NCBI GenBank assembly: GCA_026315105.1
Contig: CM048744.1
Span: 977,932,721 to 977,996,720 of the forward strand
Direction of reading: 5' to 3'
Source: Locusta migratoria
Taxonomy: Eukaryota > Arthropoda > Insecta > Orthoptera > Acrididae
Length of the DNA: 64,000 nt
This document shows, one piece after another, positions 22,262-33,110 of the stretch. Below the pieces are notes generated by a model that made no database searches, was not told the DNA's origin, and was given only the letters and a program-made list of their open reading frames with translations. The position numbers and the translations under genes were made by a program. Each line of letters begins with the position of its first letter. The stretch's first letter is position 1.

Positions 22262-23090
22262 GTTTATTTGTCTCGATTTTTTTAATTGTGGTTTTACGGC
22301 GCACAACTGCTGAGGTCATTAGCGCCCAACACTACCCATAGTAAAATCGAAGCGGGGTTACAACTTAAATGGCTTTCGCCATATTTGCACGATGTATAAA
22401 TAGTGAATCTGTGTTAGCAGAATGCGGATCATCAGCTAAAATATCAGACATTTGAAATGGTAAACATAGATCACGACGTAGAGGATTAAAAAACGGACAT
22501 TTCACTAAAAGGTGGTACACAGTAAAAGGTTCATCAGAGTGCTTACATAAGGGAGCAGGATCACCACGAAGTAAATACTGGTGGCTATAGCGGCAGTGGC
22601 CAATACGAAGCCGGGCCACGACAATCTCGACGAGAGGGTCGAGATGATGTTGACCAGAGATCAGGCACAGGTTTAATGGCCAGCAATTTGTTCCCTGAAG
22701 GGATGACCAATGTAAAAACCAACGGGAGATAATACGCCGGGAGACGCCAGCACGAAGGTCATCAGAGGTATTAGAAAAGGTAGATAGCCGAGGAAGGAGA
22801 ACTGCCTCCTTGGCAGCCGTATCCGCAGACTCATTCCCCAACACTCCCATGTGGCCAGGCACCCACAGAAACGTCACAGTAGTTCCGCTCGCTGAAAGAG
22901 AGGCAAGGCAATTGCGGATGCTTTGTACCAGGGGATGGGCAGGATATAGCGTGCGAAGGCTCAAAAGAGCACTCAGAGTGTCCGAGTAAATGACACTTAT
23001 TGAGCGAGTTTCGCTGGACGTATTGGGTGGCTTGATATAATGCGGATGAAATAATGTCTCTCGATATATTATAATGCTTGAAAAGCAAAA
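22262..23090 (-). mobile_element. I-type LINE, RNase H and C-terminal region
   Basis: The minus frame 22365-22964 encodes the end of an RNase H domain: 'VTFLWVPGHMGVLGNESADT' with the conserved His and terminal Asp. A 'YSD(T/S)LSALLSLRTL' active-site strand lies just upstream in sense. A Cys/His tail follows ('LCKHSDEPFTVYHLLVKCPF'). RNase H distinguishes the I/R1/Loa-type groups from CR1. The 3' UTR has 'ttttacggcgcacaactgct', which I recall as common at the ends of such orthopteran elements. The RT core is missing; upstream of the last 199 codons the frame is broken. Confidence 0.88.
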
Positions 23091-23306
23091 ATAAACTATT
23101 CGGCTAATTACGTAGAAAAGCTATTGTACAGAAACATTAATCTTATGGGGCCTCGTCCACAACTAGGAGCGCTAGTATCTTAACAACTTCCACAGCAGAG
23201 AGTGTCGCGACTGTGGCCTTATGTTAATTTCTGTTCTTTTAAATAAAGCCCTCTTTACAACTATATAATAAGACGAGAAGCAGCAGCAATAAGAGTTCCA
23301 CAAGAA

Positions 23307-23502
23307 ATGCTCAAATGTTTGTAGAGTCTATGGGACTTAACTACGGGGTCATCAGTCCCTAAACTTACAAACTACTTATGAACTACTTACAACTAAGGAC
23401 GGCACAAATATCCATGCCCGAGGGGGGATTCGAACCCCCGACCGTAGTGGCCGTGCAGACCGTGACTGGAGCGCCTCAGTCCCCTCGGCCACCGCAGCCG
23501 GC
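23307..23502 (-). mobile_element. SINE, complete, antisense
   Basis: Full head and body with an intact B box and A box region 'cctcggccaccgcagccgg'. The perfect 13-bp TSD 'agttccacaagaa' lies at 23294-23306 and 23503-23515. Confidence 0.96.
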
Positions 23503-23529
23503 AGTTCCACAAGAACTCCACTCACAAGA

Positions 23530-24110
23530 ACTCACTTCTGTACAATCATCTGCGGAATATTCCTACCAGCAGACCCAAGTCCACAAAACCACCATGGCCA
23601 ATGCAAGATTCGCCCCTTGTTTACGATGTCTGCCGAGAATGGAAAGATCTTTGGAAAAAGTTTCCTGCGGCTAACTCTCGTCTTATGACCCTACAAAACG
23701 TGTGAATGACTTCGGTCTAGCCAGAAAAATGTGGATGTCCCTGAACCGATTCCGCACATGGCATGGAAGATGCAGTGCCTGTTTGTATGAATGGGGATAC
23801 AAAGATGCCCCAGAGCGGGACTGTGGTGCTCCTGTGCAAACTATGCAGCACCTGATTGAAGAGTGTCCATCACGGAAAATTCCTGGAGGACTCAGTGAGC
23901 TGCGCCTGGTGACAACAAGAGCTGTAGAGTGGTTAAGAGACCTAGATGTTCAATTATAGTTTTTTTCCTGGTGTGTTTGCTTGCTTTTATTATGTACATT
24001 TGTACATAGTTGTTGTATTAGTAATTGTTTATATATGAAAATTTTCAAATAAGACTGTAGCATGACGATTTAAGCCATACGAATGAATGAATAAATAAAT
24101 ATCGACGCTA
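23530..24110 (+). mobile_element. LINE 3' terminal fragment with Cys-rich tail domain
   Basis: The frame 23702-23959 encodes 'WMSLNRFRTWHGRCSACLYE', then 'RDCGAPVQTMQHLIEECPS', the C-terminal zinc-knuckle-like segment of a non-LTR retrotransposon. A short 3' UTR follows, with an A/T-rich end 'gaatgaatgaataaataaat' at about 24085-24102. A stop at about 23702 separates an upstream degraded part. The clade is not certain. Confidence 0.8.
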
Positions 24111-24499
24111 GAGGTCAAATTAAGAGAGAACGTGTCGGCCACGAGTACGGTGCGGCTGTATGGAGACCAGACAGGCGTGGCGCTAAGTGGCGGTAATGAG
24201 AGCAGACGCAGGTAATTGTCGGCAGCCTTGTTAGTGTTGGGCGGCTTTGGCTTCTCGCGGTCCTGCAGGCCAGGGTTAATTAAGGGCAGAAAGAGGGAGG
24301 GGAGGGGGGAGATGGGAAGCGGGGCAGCGCGGAGATCGATGCGCGCCGGACCACAGGCGCCGACACACTTACTGACAGGCGCCGACACACTCGAGACCAC
24401 CTGCCGCAGGCCTCAGGAGCTGGCCACTGTGGGCAGACGTTTGTATCAAAGGAAAAGTAGGATGAGACATTAACCATAATACACATCTTAACTGTTCTA
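24111..24499. other. Unassigned stretch with a purine-rich block
   Basis: G/A-rich sequence at about 24283-24320 and otherwise mixed composition. No gene recognised. Confidence 0.4.
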
Positions 24500-24586
24500 C
24501 ACCATTTCCAAGTACATTGAGACATATGTCATAGTGCTTTATAAGCTTCAAAAAGCCGTCCATGAAAAACCAGGGCGTTGCATACG
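24500..24586 (+). mobile_element. Mariner transposase fragment
   Basis: 'gctttataagcttcaaaaag' and its surroundings match, in opposite orientation, the mariner segment at about 28765-28800 just before the first catalytic Asp. It is a short, diverged piece beside the LINE 3' end at 24588. Confidence 0.6.
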
Positions 24587-24587
24587 G

Positions 24588-25583
24588 AAGATCTACATCT
24601 ACATACATACTCCGCAATGCAGCGTAAGGTGCGTGGTGGAGGGTACACTGTACCACTACTAGGCATTTCCTTTCCTATTCCACTCCCAAATAGTACGAGG
24701 AAAAAAGAATGCCTATATGCCTCCGTACGAGCCCTAATTTGTCTTGTCTTGTCTTTATTATCACTACGCGAAATGCAAGTAGGCGGCAGCAAGATCGTAC
24801 TACACTCAGCTTCAAATTCCGGACCTCTAAATTTACTCAACAAAATTCACGAAAACAACGTCGTCTTTCCTCCAACGATCCCCAATTGAGTTGCCGAAGC
24901 ATTTCCGTGACACTCGCGCATTGATCGAGCCTACCAGTAACAAACCTAGCAGCTCGCCTCTGAACTGCTTCTTTGTGTTCCTTTAAACTGATCTGCTGCG
25001 GGTCCCAAACACTTGAGGAATACTCAAGACGTGGTCGTACAAGCGTTTTATACGCGGTCTCCTTTACAGGTGTACATATTCCCAAAATTCTCCCAATAAA
25101 CCGAAGTCGGCTGTCCGCCTTACTCACAACTGTCCTTACATGTTCGCTCCTCGCTCTCAAATGTTACGCCTAGATATTTGAACAACGCGACATCAACAAC
25201 AAGCTCACTACTAATGCAGTATTCGAACATTATGGGATTGTTTTACCTACTCATGCGCATCACCTTAAATTTTTCTACATTGAGAGCTAGCTGCCATTCT
25301 TCGCACCAACTAGAAATTTTGTCTAAGTCAACCTGTATGCTATTACAGTCAGTTACAGACGACACCCTCCCGTACACCACAGCATCATCAGCAAACAGCC
25401 GCAAATTACATCTTACTCTGTCCATCAGATCATTTATATAGATAGAAAATAATAGCGGTCCTATCACACTCGCCTGGGGCACGCCTGACGATACACTCGT
25501 CTCTGATGAACACTCGCCGTCGAGAACAACGTACTGCGTTTTATTACTTAGGAAGTCTTCCAGCCAGTCACAAATCTGTGAAG
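24588..25583 (-). mobile_element. CR1/Jockey-group LINE (family B), 5'-truncated
   Basis: In antisense order: 'ICDWLEDFLSNKTQYVVLD', 'SGVPQASVIGPLLFSIYIND', and FADD intact at 25384-25395 (frame 25243-25647, 134 codons, which starts in mariner sequence). Then the C-terminal domain at 24837-25160 ('DSRLRFIGRILG', 'LNWGSLEERRRCFRE') and a 3' UTR ending 'acatctacatacatactccg' at 24588. Frameshifts separate the segments. The 5' end is truncated precisely against the mariner relic at 25584. Confidence 0.9.
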
Positions 25584-25674
25584 GCTGAACGGCTTGTTTG
25601 ACGTCATCATTGCTTCCATAGCGCCTTCCGCCGACAGTCTTCTTCAAAATTGGAAACAGATGAAAGTCATCTTG

Positions 25675-26720
25675 AGGTTTAAAAAGCTCTCGACTCTACG
25701 TGTTTGCTTACAAATAAATTTGCTTTATAGGTAAGATCCGCCTTGAGCAAATAATTTTTTTAAATTTCTCCCATATATGTTTCGCTGGCGTTGCAGCATC
25801 ATCAGTGGGATGTTTAATTCATACTGTTTGTCAAATTAACAATGAAATGATTGTTACTTTTTGTACACTAAGTGTAAAAAACTACAGATAATTGCGAAAC
25901 TAATATAAATAGTTTCCTATTTTTATACGTATACTAAGCCTACCTTAATACCACATGTAGTTGTGTTTGTGGTACTTCAACTCACAAAACGTCACTGAGA
26001 ATTTTTGACAGTTTGTCACCTGCAAACCAAAACGTGTGTAGTGAATGGGGTGAACGGTTAGCTTGTAAATATCTGGGTTTTTTCGAAAATATAGGACGTA
26101 ATTTTTGTGTTTTGGTTTACTTTTACTGTTGCGACTGCTTCTATAACAAAATGTCTACGTGTTTGTAACAAGTTTTTGTCACTTACTTTGGTGAATTTCC
26201 GCTGTTTACGCGTTGTGAACAGGCAATGTGTCACTTTTTAATATGGTTCCGTTGCAGTGGGCTGTGTATTCATTTATTATTTATTTTGTTTCTATTATGT
26301 CTTTATGTGTGTGGTAGTTCTCTCCGATTGTTAATTTTTGTGGGAGGCTTTTGCTGTGTTTCAGAATCTTTAGATCAGTAGTTATGTCAGTAGGTTTTTG
26401 GTTCATGTTTATGAGGTGTTCTGAAAATGTGGCATGACTACTGCTTTATAGTGCTATTCTGTGTTCCGTGTATCAGAACCACAAACACAACTACATGTGA
26501 TATTAAGGTAGGCCTAGTATACGTATAAAAATTAGAAACGATTTAAAATCTATAGTTGTTACACTTAATGCAAAAAAAGTAACAATTTCATTGTTAATTT
26601 GACAGACACTATGAATTAAACATCCCACTGATGATGCTGCAACGCCAGCGAAACATGTATGGGAGAAACTAAAAACATTTGTGTTTGCTCAAGGCGGACC
26701 TTACCTATAAAGCAAATTTA
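25675..26720. mobile_element. 1-kb fold-back element inserted in the mariner
   Basis: The arms at about 25713-25980 and 26470-26720 are inverted copies ('taaatttgctttataggtaag', 'ccactgatgatgctgcaacg', 'aactacatgt'). They flank an unrelated spacer of about 490 bp. Similar 15-16-bp segments of mariner sequence lie on both sides (25659-25674 and 26721-26735, 'gatg.aagtca.cttg'), consistent with a target duplication. About 38 bp at the left lie outside the arm. No coding sequence is evident. Confidence 0.78.
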
Positions 26721-27410
26721 GATGGAAGTCACTTGGTGCGAGATCACGACTGTATGGTGGATGGTGTAGGCGCTCCCAACCAAGAGTAGGGATAGCTGAA
26801 ACAACCGGTTTTCGGTTATACCGGTTCTTTTCATCTCCAGTTTAACCACACCGTAAAAATTGCTCAAGATAACCGGTTTATTAAATAACCGGTTTTCGGT
26901 TTTTATTGCTATTATGTCCAGTAGAGTTCGAACGAAACATATTTTGCGGCTGAAACAGGAACCGCAATCGTCGGTTCTTCTAGTTTCGGCCGAAACCGAA
27001 ACTTAAGAAATTTAGTTAAAATCTAGGTAAATTTATGTTATAGGACAAATCACTAGTCTTTCCATATTTTGCAAGATCCCCTCCCAACACTACGCGTTCT
27101 TGAGTGTGTGTAAGCCTAGCCAGGAGTTCGTAGAAGACGATATACGATGCATACAGTTTACTGGTCTAGTATTTCCATCCGGCAGTTGCGAATTTTGAGC
27201 CAACCACTCCGTAAGTTGGACTTGTGAGCCAGCGCATACGAATATCTCGTTATACACACAACATATATAAGTTACAGTCAGTAAGTAAACTTCAATCAAT
27301 GCTGCAGAAGTATTTCGAAAAATAAAGTCGCAGTTCCGACTAACAGTATGATTGTTGTCACTGTAAATTTATGCAAATTGAACTAGGAAAGCTCTGTACC
27401 ACATGAACAA

Positions 27411-27621
27411 AGAATGTTGAAATGGGTGTGAGTTCTTATGGGACCTAAATTCGTAGGTCATCGGTCCCTAGACTTACAAACTACTTAATCTAACTTTAAC
27501 TTACGCTAAGGACAACATATACATCATTGACCGAGGGAGGAGGGAGGACTCGAACCTCCGACTGGAGCAGCCGCGCAGTCCGTGACATGGAGCCTCAGAC
27601 TGCACGGCTACCTCGCGATGC
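27411..27621 (-). mobile_element. SINE (second subtype) nested in the hAT
   Basis: Antisense tRNA-like head with B box 'ggactcgaacctccgac' and body 'ggtcatcggtccctagac'. The body differs from the common subtype ('gtcatcagtccctaaac'). Near-identical 13-bp flanks 'accacatgaacaa' (27398-27410) and 'accacatgatcaa' (27622-27634) are the TSD with one change. Confidence 0.9.
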
Positions 27622-27789
27622 ACCACATGATCAATGTTACCTAAACCCATATTGGTTATTAAAAAAGCTCCTCGCTTTCAAGGAATCACATTCATAAAAC
27701 TTGTTAGCATAACAATATGGTAATACATTAAAAGTTATTATTCCAAGCTTATAGTACATCACTTACATAATAGGTATGTGAATCGAATT

Positions 27790-27935
27790 TACCTTCTCTT
27801 CCAAGGAACATTTTTGATGTTTTTCCCTTAAATAACACAGTATATTTGTAGTACCTCCACCCGTTTTCAGCTTTTTAAAGCAAATGGAGCATTGTACCTC
27901 ACTGCTCCCGTACTTCGAGAAGTACTTCCTCACTC
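27790..27935 (-). pseudogene. BED zinc-finger remnant of the hAT transposase
   Basis: The minus strand reads 'RKYFSKYGSSEVQCSICFKK', then 'LKTGGGTTNILCYLREKHQK'. This is the CxxC...HxxxH-type layout of a BED finger, though the first His of the usual pair is replaced in 'LCYLREKHQK'. BED fingers give hAT transposases DNA binding. A stop codon lies just upstream and a possible donor 'gaag/gtaaat' just downstream. No start codon is apparent, and the remainder of the transposase is missing. Confidence 0.75.
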
Positions 27936-29010
27936 GGGATGGTGCAATTTAAGACACAACCGATGTCTGGCCACGACAGCAAGGAACTGCCGCATGACCA
28001 GACGGAGGCAAGTCTCGTACACTGCCGGTGCACGCGCGTCGTCTAATAGGCCACGCCACACGGCAACAGGTGCATCGATGCCTCAATAGCTGCACCAGTT
28101 CCTAAGTTTTTATGCCACGCGTTTCTGACTGCCGGGATTGTTCTTAAATTAACACTGATCGCTTTTCTTAGTTTCTGCGATGACCTAATATTTCACAGCA
28201 GTGGAAATTTTAGGAATAGCCCTAAATATTAGGGTCTACTAGTTTTAATTTTTTTTAATTATTTACAAAAACATTTTGAACCACTACTACAGGAAGTAGT
28301 GGTACCGGTTTTTTACCCGGTTCTTGGCAATAACTAAAATAAACCGGTTACAACCGACACCAAATAAATACCGAACACAACCGGTTATTCAAAACTAAAA
28401 TACCGGTATCGGTTTTAACCGGTCGGTTTTTCCCACCCCTAACCCAGTGTTGTAATACGGTTTTGCGTTGCCGTAACCTGGTGTGGTCCCGCATCGTCAT
28501 GCAACAGCAGAACGCCATACCTGAAAAGGTCGGGCCGCTTTTTCAGAACCACCTCTTTCAGTTTCGACAGAGTGGCACAGTACGGCGCAGAATTGATGGA
28601 TGCATACTCCAAAAGGGCCAGAAACAAAACTCCTTTGGTGTCCCAGAAAACGGCGAGTACCACTTTACCTCCAGACGGAGTGCTTTGGAACGTTTTCCAT
28701 TCCATGGATGCGGCCTTCGATTCCGGCGCGCAATGGTGAACCCACGTTTCATCTCCACCAAGTTTCCTGGACGACTTTTTGAAGCTTATAAAGCGGTTTG
28801 TCAAATGCTTCAATGTCCTTAGAAAAATAAAGGTATGTCTTATCTTCAGAGTCTCATTCCATTTTTTTTTTTTTTTTTTTCCATACACAACTCTGCCCAT
28901 GGTCGACAGGGGAAACTTATTTTCTAACTCCCCTCGTAAATCCACTCAACTAAGCATTGAGGCACCCTCTGAAAAGACATCACTAGTTGTTTCCGTAGGT
29001 TCAGTAACTC

Positions 29011-29118
29011 CCTCGGGCATGGGTGGATGTATTTTGTTGTTAGTATAAGTTAGTTTGTTTCTAGGTCTAGGGACGATGACCGTATCAGTTTGGTCCCTAG
29101 GGTTTACAAACATTCGAG
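29011..29118 (+). mobile_element. SINE 3' half
   Basis: Starts at 'cctcgggcatgggtggatg' and continues through 'tctagggacgatgacc' and 'tggtccctag' to 'tttacaaacattcgag'. The tRNA-like head is absent. Closest to the second subtype. Confidence 0.8.
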
Positions 29119-29418
29119 CCACCGGAAGTGCTAGCTGCGCGGATAATTTATTTGAAACGTCAACTTCCCTTCGCATTTTATGCGAATGTAACTGATGTTT
29201 CGTGATGCAACCGACGCCATTCTTTTTTGTGATTTTTCATGCTACTGACTGCATATGAAATAATATTGAGTATCCATTTACAAAAACGTACGTTTGTGTT
29301 GAGACTAATATTTGTTTACCTTTTGGACTGTCTCCTAGTACCTACTTTCATACGCATGTGCCATACAGTCTTGGCCGTGGAAGTAGTTTTTCGACATTTA
29401 TGGTTGTTCCACAGATAT

Positions 29419-29419
<1 letters not shown>

Positions 29420-29463
<44 letters not shown>
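29420..29463. repeat. (TG)n microsatellite
   Basis: About 22 TG units, uninterrupted. Confidence 0.97.
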
Positions 29464-29465
<2 letters not shown>

Positions 29466-29504
29466 TTTCATATCATTAACAATACCATAGATGAAAGAAG
29501 TGAA

Positions 29505-29600
29505 AAGTGACAGACACAAATCCTAGGTAGTCGAACCCGCGACCTTTGGATTCATAGTCTGGCATTCTACCATTCTGCCACCTAGCGGCAACTGTCCCCA
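29505..29600 (-). repeat. tRNA-like head of a different SINE or tRNA pseudogene
   Basis: The minus strand has an A-box-like 'tggcagaatggtagaatgcc' and B box 'ggttcgactacc'. Outer segments 'ctaggt' and 'acctag' can pair as an acceptor stem. The anticodon arm pairs poorly, so a working tRNA gene is unlikely. It differs from the main SINE head. Confidence 0.45.
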
Positions 29601-29823
29601 CAGAAGAACCATAAAAGGGTAAGGTAAAGCAGTCAACAATCCGAAGATTGGTTTGAACACCACAGTGCTTTACTAGGCATGGTCCTTCCTTCGACCTTCG
29701 AACTGACTTACCCAGCCAGAAAAATTTGAAAAAGTGAGATTCTAGTCTCTGATGGCCAACAATCATGTCTGTAAAATTTGGTGCTCATCGGTTGAACGGT
29801 TCGTCTTAAAAACAGGGAACACG

Positions 29824-29827
<4 letters not shown>

Positions 29828-29855
<28 letters not shown>
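29828..29855. repeat. (GACA)n tetranucleotide tract
   Basis: About six to seven GACA units within a context ('gtaaaatttggtgctcatcgg') that I associate with dispersed repeats ending in this tetranucleotide. The host family is not established. Confidence 0.85.
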
Positions 29856-29856
<1 letters not shown>

Positions 29857-29859
29857 TTC

Positions 29860-30580
29860 CAAAATCGCCGTTATTTTTGCAAATATCTCTGAAACGCCAA
29901 GAGATATGAAAAACATAAGAGAACAAAATTGTAGAGAATTTTCTGCTCTACAAATTCGGTTATTCAGTTTTCGTTTCAGATGAATGGTTAATCCGCTATT
30001 TTCATTTAAATTTCGAGCTGTCAAAAGACGATCGCAAAGGCCCACTTTTAGTGCTACTACCGTAACCTAAAGTGGGCAATAACTGAAGAGAGACGAAATG
30101 TAAAACGTGCATTTTACTATGGATACGTTATAGCTTATTCGGCCTCTTGTTTTCGTGGTCACACTATTCAAATAGTTGCCGTATTCCTGTGCGGCTGTAC
30201 GCTACGCGTCGGCGACTGCTCCTTTTGTGAAGGCTACGTCCGTTTTAACAGCAGAGGGCCTACAATGCAGTATAAATGGCGACATCCATTAAAAGCGAGT
30301 CCAGCCGCAGCCATAATGCAGCAGCGGAAACAGCGCGGACATTCGCGCCGTGCGTTTGTAACACCGCCAAAGCTCTGCGCTTCAGTGGCCACGCGCTGCC
30401 GTCAAGGCTTATTCTACACAGCGGCGCTCACTCGTGTAGGCAAGGGACCAGCTAACTGCATGTTTATACCAAGAGTTTAAGGAAACAGTGTAGTGGAGAA
30501 TGGAAAGGTGACTGCGTCCCAGCCAGCGACAAATTTGGTGTTAGTCGACGAAAGTCGATAGTTGTTCCGAAAGACATAGA
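29860..30580. other. Unassigned stretch
   Basis: AT-rich at the start, then a GC-richer 30180-30480 with no recognised protein or repeat. Confidence 0.4.
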
Positions 30581-30582
30581 TC

Positions 30583-31831
30583 TAGGGTTACCATACGTCC
30601 TTTTTTTCCGAGCACGTGTTTTTGAGGCAAGAAAATGTGTCCTGCCGGTATTTATAAAATTCTACAAAATGTCCTCTTTTTGGGTTCCGATAAAGAAAAT
30701 TAATTTTTGTGATAGTAGTAACGCCGCGGTGGAGTAGCCGAGCGGTCTAAAGCGTCTCGCTGCGGAGCGCGCGGTTGCTCGCCGTGGAGATTCAAGTCCT
30801 CCCTGGGGCATTGGTGTGTGTGTGTTGTCCTTAGGTTAGTTTACCTACGTTTAGGTAGTTTGTAAGCTACCGACTGATGAGCACGCAGTTTGGTCCGATA
30901 GATTTACAAACATTTGAATTTTTGTTATTGGTAACAACGGGTTCGTTCGCACTGCAGTTCCAAACTGTTTGTAACTATCACGCGCATACACAGAGCGAAA
31001 TTGCCGTTCTCCGCGTGGGTCTGATAGTTGCAAACGATTCGAAACTTCTCGAGGAAGGCACCCGGTTCTCTGTCCTGTATTCAACCAGTGTACACTTCGT
31101 GGTTTAGGTTGAAACTGTATTGTGTGTTCGAGAGCGTAGGTAGTTTTTTGCTTCAAAATAATTTACAAATACAAAATGCCGAAAAGAAAGTCAGTGTTAA
31201 ATGATAAGCTATTAGAGAAACACAAATCATTCAAGAGAATACTCAAACGAATGTAAGCATTAATGATGCTTTGTGCTTTGATCAGTTTTGTAGTTTCATA
31301 ACATTTCTGAAAGATGATCAAAGGAAATGGAGCTTACCAGCAGCTGAAATGTGGTGCTCATATTTCAGACAGTCATCTAGTGTTCTTAGTTATTCTGAAC
31401 TGCTGAAAACTGTAGAATTTTTCTTTCTGTACCTAGTCATAATGCCAACATAGAACGTGTTTTTTCTCTTGTGAACACACAGTGGACAAAAGATGGGTAC
31501 AGATTTAAAATAGAAAATATACCAGCTAATGTATGTGTACAGTTCAGCGCTTTTATCGGTACTTGTTGAGAAACAGAAAGCTCTTGTGAGAGAGAATTCG
31601 TCGGTCTCCAAATATAGTTGATTCAAAAGTGAATAAGACAAAAAAGAGACAACTCATTGAAGTGATGATGAATAAACTGTCAACGTTCACAATTTTTAGT
31701 TTTACAATAACCGCACAGGGTTACAGCTCAAGTTTGTCTCAGTTTTACGTGGCTCATTAATAAAGCTGTAAATTACATTATGTTAACAATAAAGTGTCCT
31801 CTTTTTTGATGATGAACATGTGGTAACACTA
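30583..31831 (+). mobile_element. hAT transposon, internally deleted
   Basis: Termini 'tagggttaccata' and, inverted, 'tagtgttaccaca' are hAT-like. The plus strand carries a transposase N-terminus at 31176-31253 (MPKRKSVLNDKLLEKHKSF) and the hAT C-terminal dimerisation motif 'NANIERVFSLVN' at 31441-31476. The BED finger and catalytic core between them are missing. An 8-bp TSD is not clear ('catagatc' versus 'catcgcag'). A SINE interrupts the left part at 30724-30916. Confidence 0.78.
30724..30916 (+). mobile_element. SINE (second subtype) nested in a hAT
   Basis: Head 'ccgcggtggagtagccgagc', a degraded B box ('agattcaagtcct'), a GT-rich patch, 'accgactgatgagcacg' and 'tttacaaacatttgaa'. Similar flanks of about 22 bp (30702-30723 and 30917-30939, both beginning 'aatttttgt') are a diverged TSD. 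Confidence 0.82.
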
Positions 31832-32476
31832 CATCGCAGTCTGGTTTATTATGATCAGTAAGTGAAATAAGTCTTCTCGTGAGGTAAGGGCAGGCAACAA
31901 CAAAGCATGTAAGGAAAATGTCATTAAGTTACTGAGTGGCAAACAAGTACTCTCTGCCACGCACTTTACGGGGACTTGTATAGCAGACGCGGATATGGAC
32001 GTCCTGTGCACTGACAACAAATGTTCGTCACCCCCAACCTAGGAACAGCAAGCACCATGCTTAAAAACATACACACCAGAGAATTCTTATATTAGTACTC
32101 AGAGTATACATGTGCGTTTTTGATGAAGTGATTAAAAATGACCGTTATTTCATCATCAAAGTTCACTCGGCAGCTTACCAATTTTCTACAGCTAAGCATA
32201 AGCGCATTTTCAATTTGCTTGGCGAAAGGCCAATCATATGTCAACCTCGTTAATGAAACACGGTATCTGAAGTCGCTATACAGTGTTTTGCAACTAGAAG
32301 ATATTAAATTAGATTCATGCGGAGTATTACCCATTTGCAGAATTACTAGTAAGGATTTTGGCAATTACATGTTCTACGAACAGCCTTCCACTCCGACTCC
32401 ACGATGTACATTACCTACATTACCTAAGGCTGGTTAAACCTGTATAAAGAGTAAGGAAATATCTGAAAATTGTTAA
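31832..32476. other. Unassigned stretch
   Basis: A plus frame at 32138-32437 (99 codons) and a minus frame at 32092-32364 overlap, and neither shows a known domain. Confidence 0.4.
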
Positions 32477-32478
32477 TA

Positions 32479-33110
32479 CAAGGCGCGTTTTTTTTTTTTT
32501 TTTTTTTTTTTAAGTAAGATCAGTTTTGCTGTAGACACTAGTCGTTGGTGCGCGTAGCGTAGTGTACCGGCTAGCCTCGGGAACAACTGTGCTCAGTTTC
32601 AGCTCTGTAGCCGACCTGCGCGGTTCTGCTCTGTGCTTTCAAAATGTTCAAGACTATCAACTCGCCCGCCGCTTGTGAGGTTCGCTCAGTGATGTGGTTT
32701 TTGTCAGCAAGGAACCTGTCTGCTGCAGAAATTCGTCAACAGATTTGCGAAGTGTACGGTGATACTGTTACGAGTGAAAGCAAAGTGCGTGAGTGGGTAC
32801 GAGAATTCTCAGATGGCCCTTCATCGATTACAGACGATTTTGTGGCTCCAGTTGAATGGACAATTTGTGAGAACAGGCGCTTCACCTACACTTCAGTGGC
32901 AACCGTTACAATGACGACGACGACGACAACGACGACGTGAAAACGGTAGTGAATTCTTTGTTATCGGAGCAGGCGGCAAGTTTTTATAAAGAGGGTATTT
33001 TAAAACTGGTTGAGAGGTATGATAAGTGTTTGAACAAACTTGGCAACTATGTCGAAAAATGAAGTATGTACTTTCTGAAAATAAATTTACTTTTAAAAAA
33101 ACACGCCTCA
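32479..33110 (+). mobile_element. Mariner, internally deleted, N- and C-termini retained
   Basis: TA flanks both ends (32477-32478, 33111-33112). Terminal inverted repeats are 'caaggcgcgttttttt' and, inverted, 'tgaggcgtgttttttt'. A frame from ATG 32644 gives the helix-turn-helix N-terminus ('SAAEIRQQICEVYGD', 'SKVREWVREFSDG'). After a GAC-repeat tract at about 32911-32938 the C-terminus appears ('EQAASFYKEGILKLVERYDK', 'LNKLGNYVEK') up to a stop at 33060. The DD34D catalytic region is gone. Confidence 0.87.

Larger units (their letters stand above)
26787..28441 (-). mobile_element. hAT transposon with BED-finger remnant
   Basis: The ends are 'tagggatagctgaaa' and, inverted, 'taggggtgggaaaaa', typical hAT termini. 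Subterminal 'aaccggt' motifs are highly repeated at both ends. The diverged 8-bp TSD is 'accaagag' (26779-26786) versus 'acccagtg' (28442-28449), in mariner sequence. Internally a minus-strand segment at 27790-27935 encodes a BED zinc finger. A SINE is nested at 27411-27621. The catalytic domain is missing, so this is a non-autonomous deletion derivative. Confidence 0.85.
25584..28945 (-). mobile_element. Mariner transposon, split by a hAT and a fold-back element
   Basis: Three minus-strand blocks belong to one mariner. 28442-28945 holds 'GDETWVHHCAPESK' (first catalytic Asp at 28751-28753) and 'LLLHDDAGPH' (second Asp at 28496-28498). 26722-26786 holds 'LGWERLHHPPYS' and 'DLAPSDFH' (third Asp at 26728-26730). 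25585-25670 holds 'DFHLFPILKKTVGGRRYG'. Skipping the hAT and counting one TSD gives exactly 34 residues between the second and third Asp, the DD34D mariner spacing. A 20-odd A tract (T on plus, 28861-28881) lies in the frame. The C-terminus is lost beside the LINE at 25583, and the N-terminus is not recognised. Confidence 0.88.
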
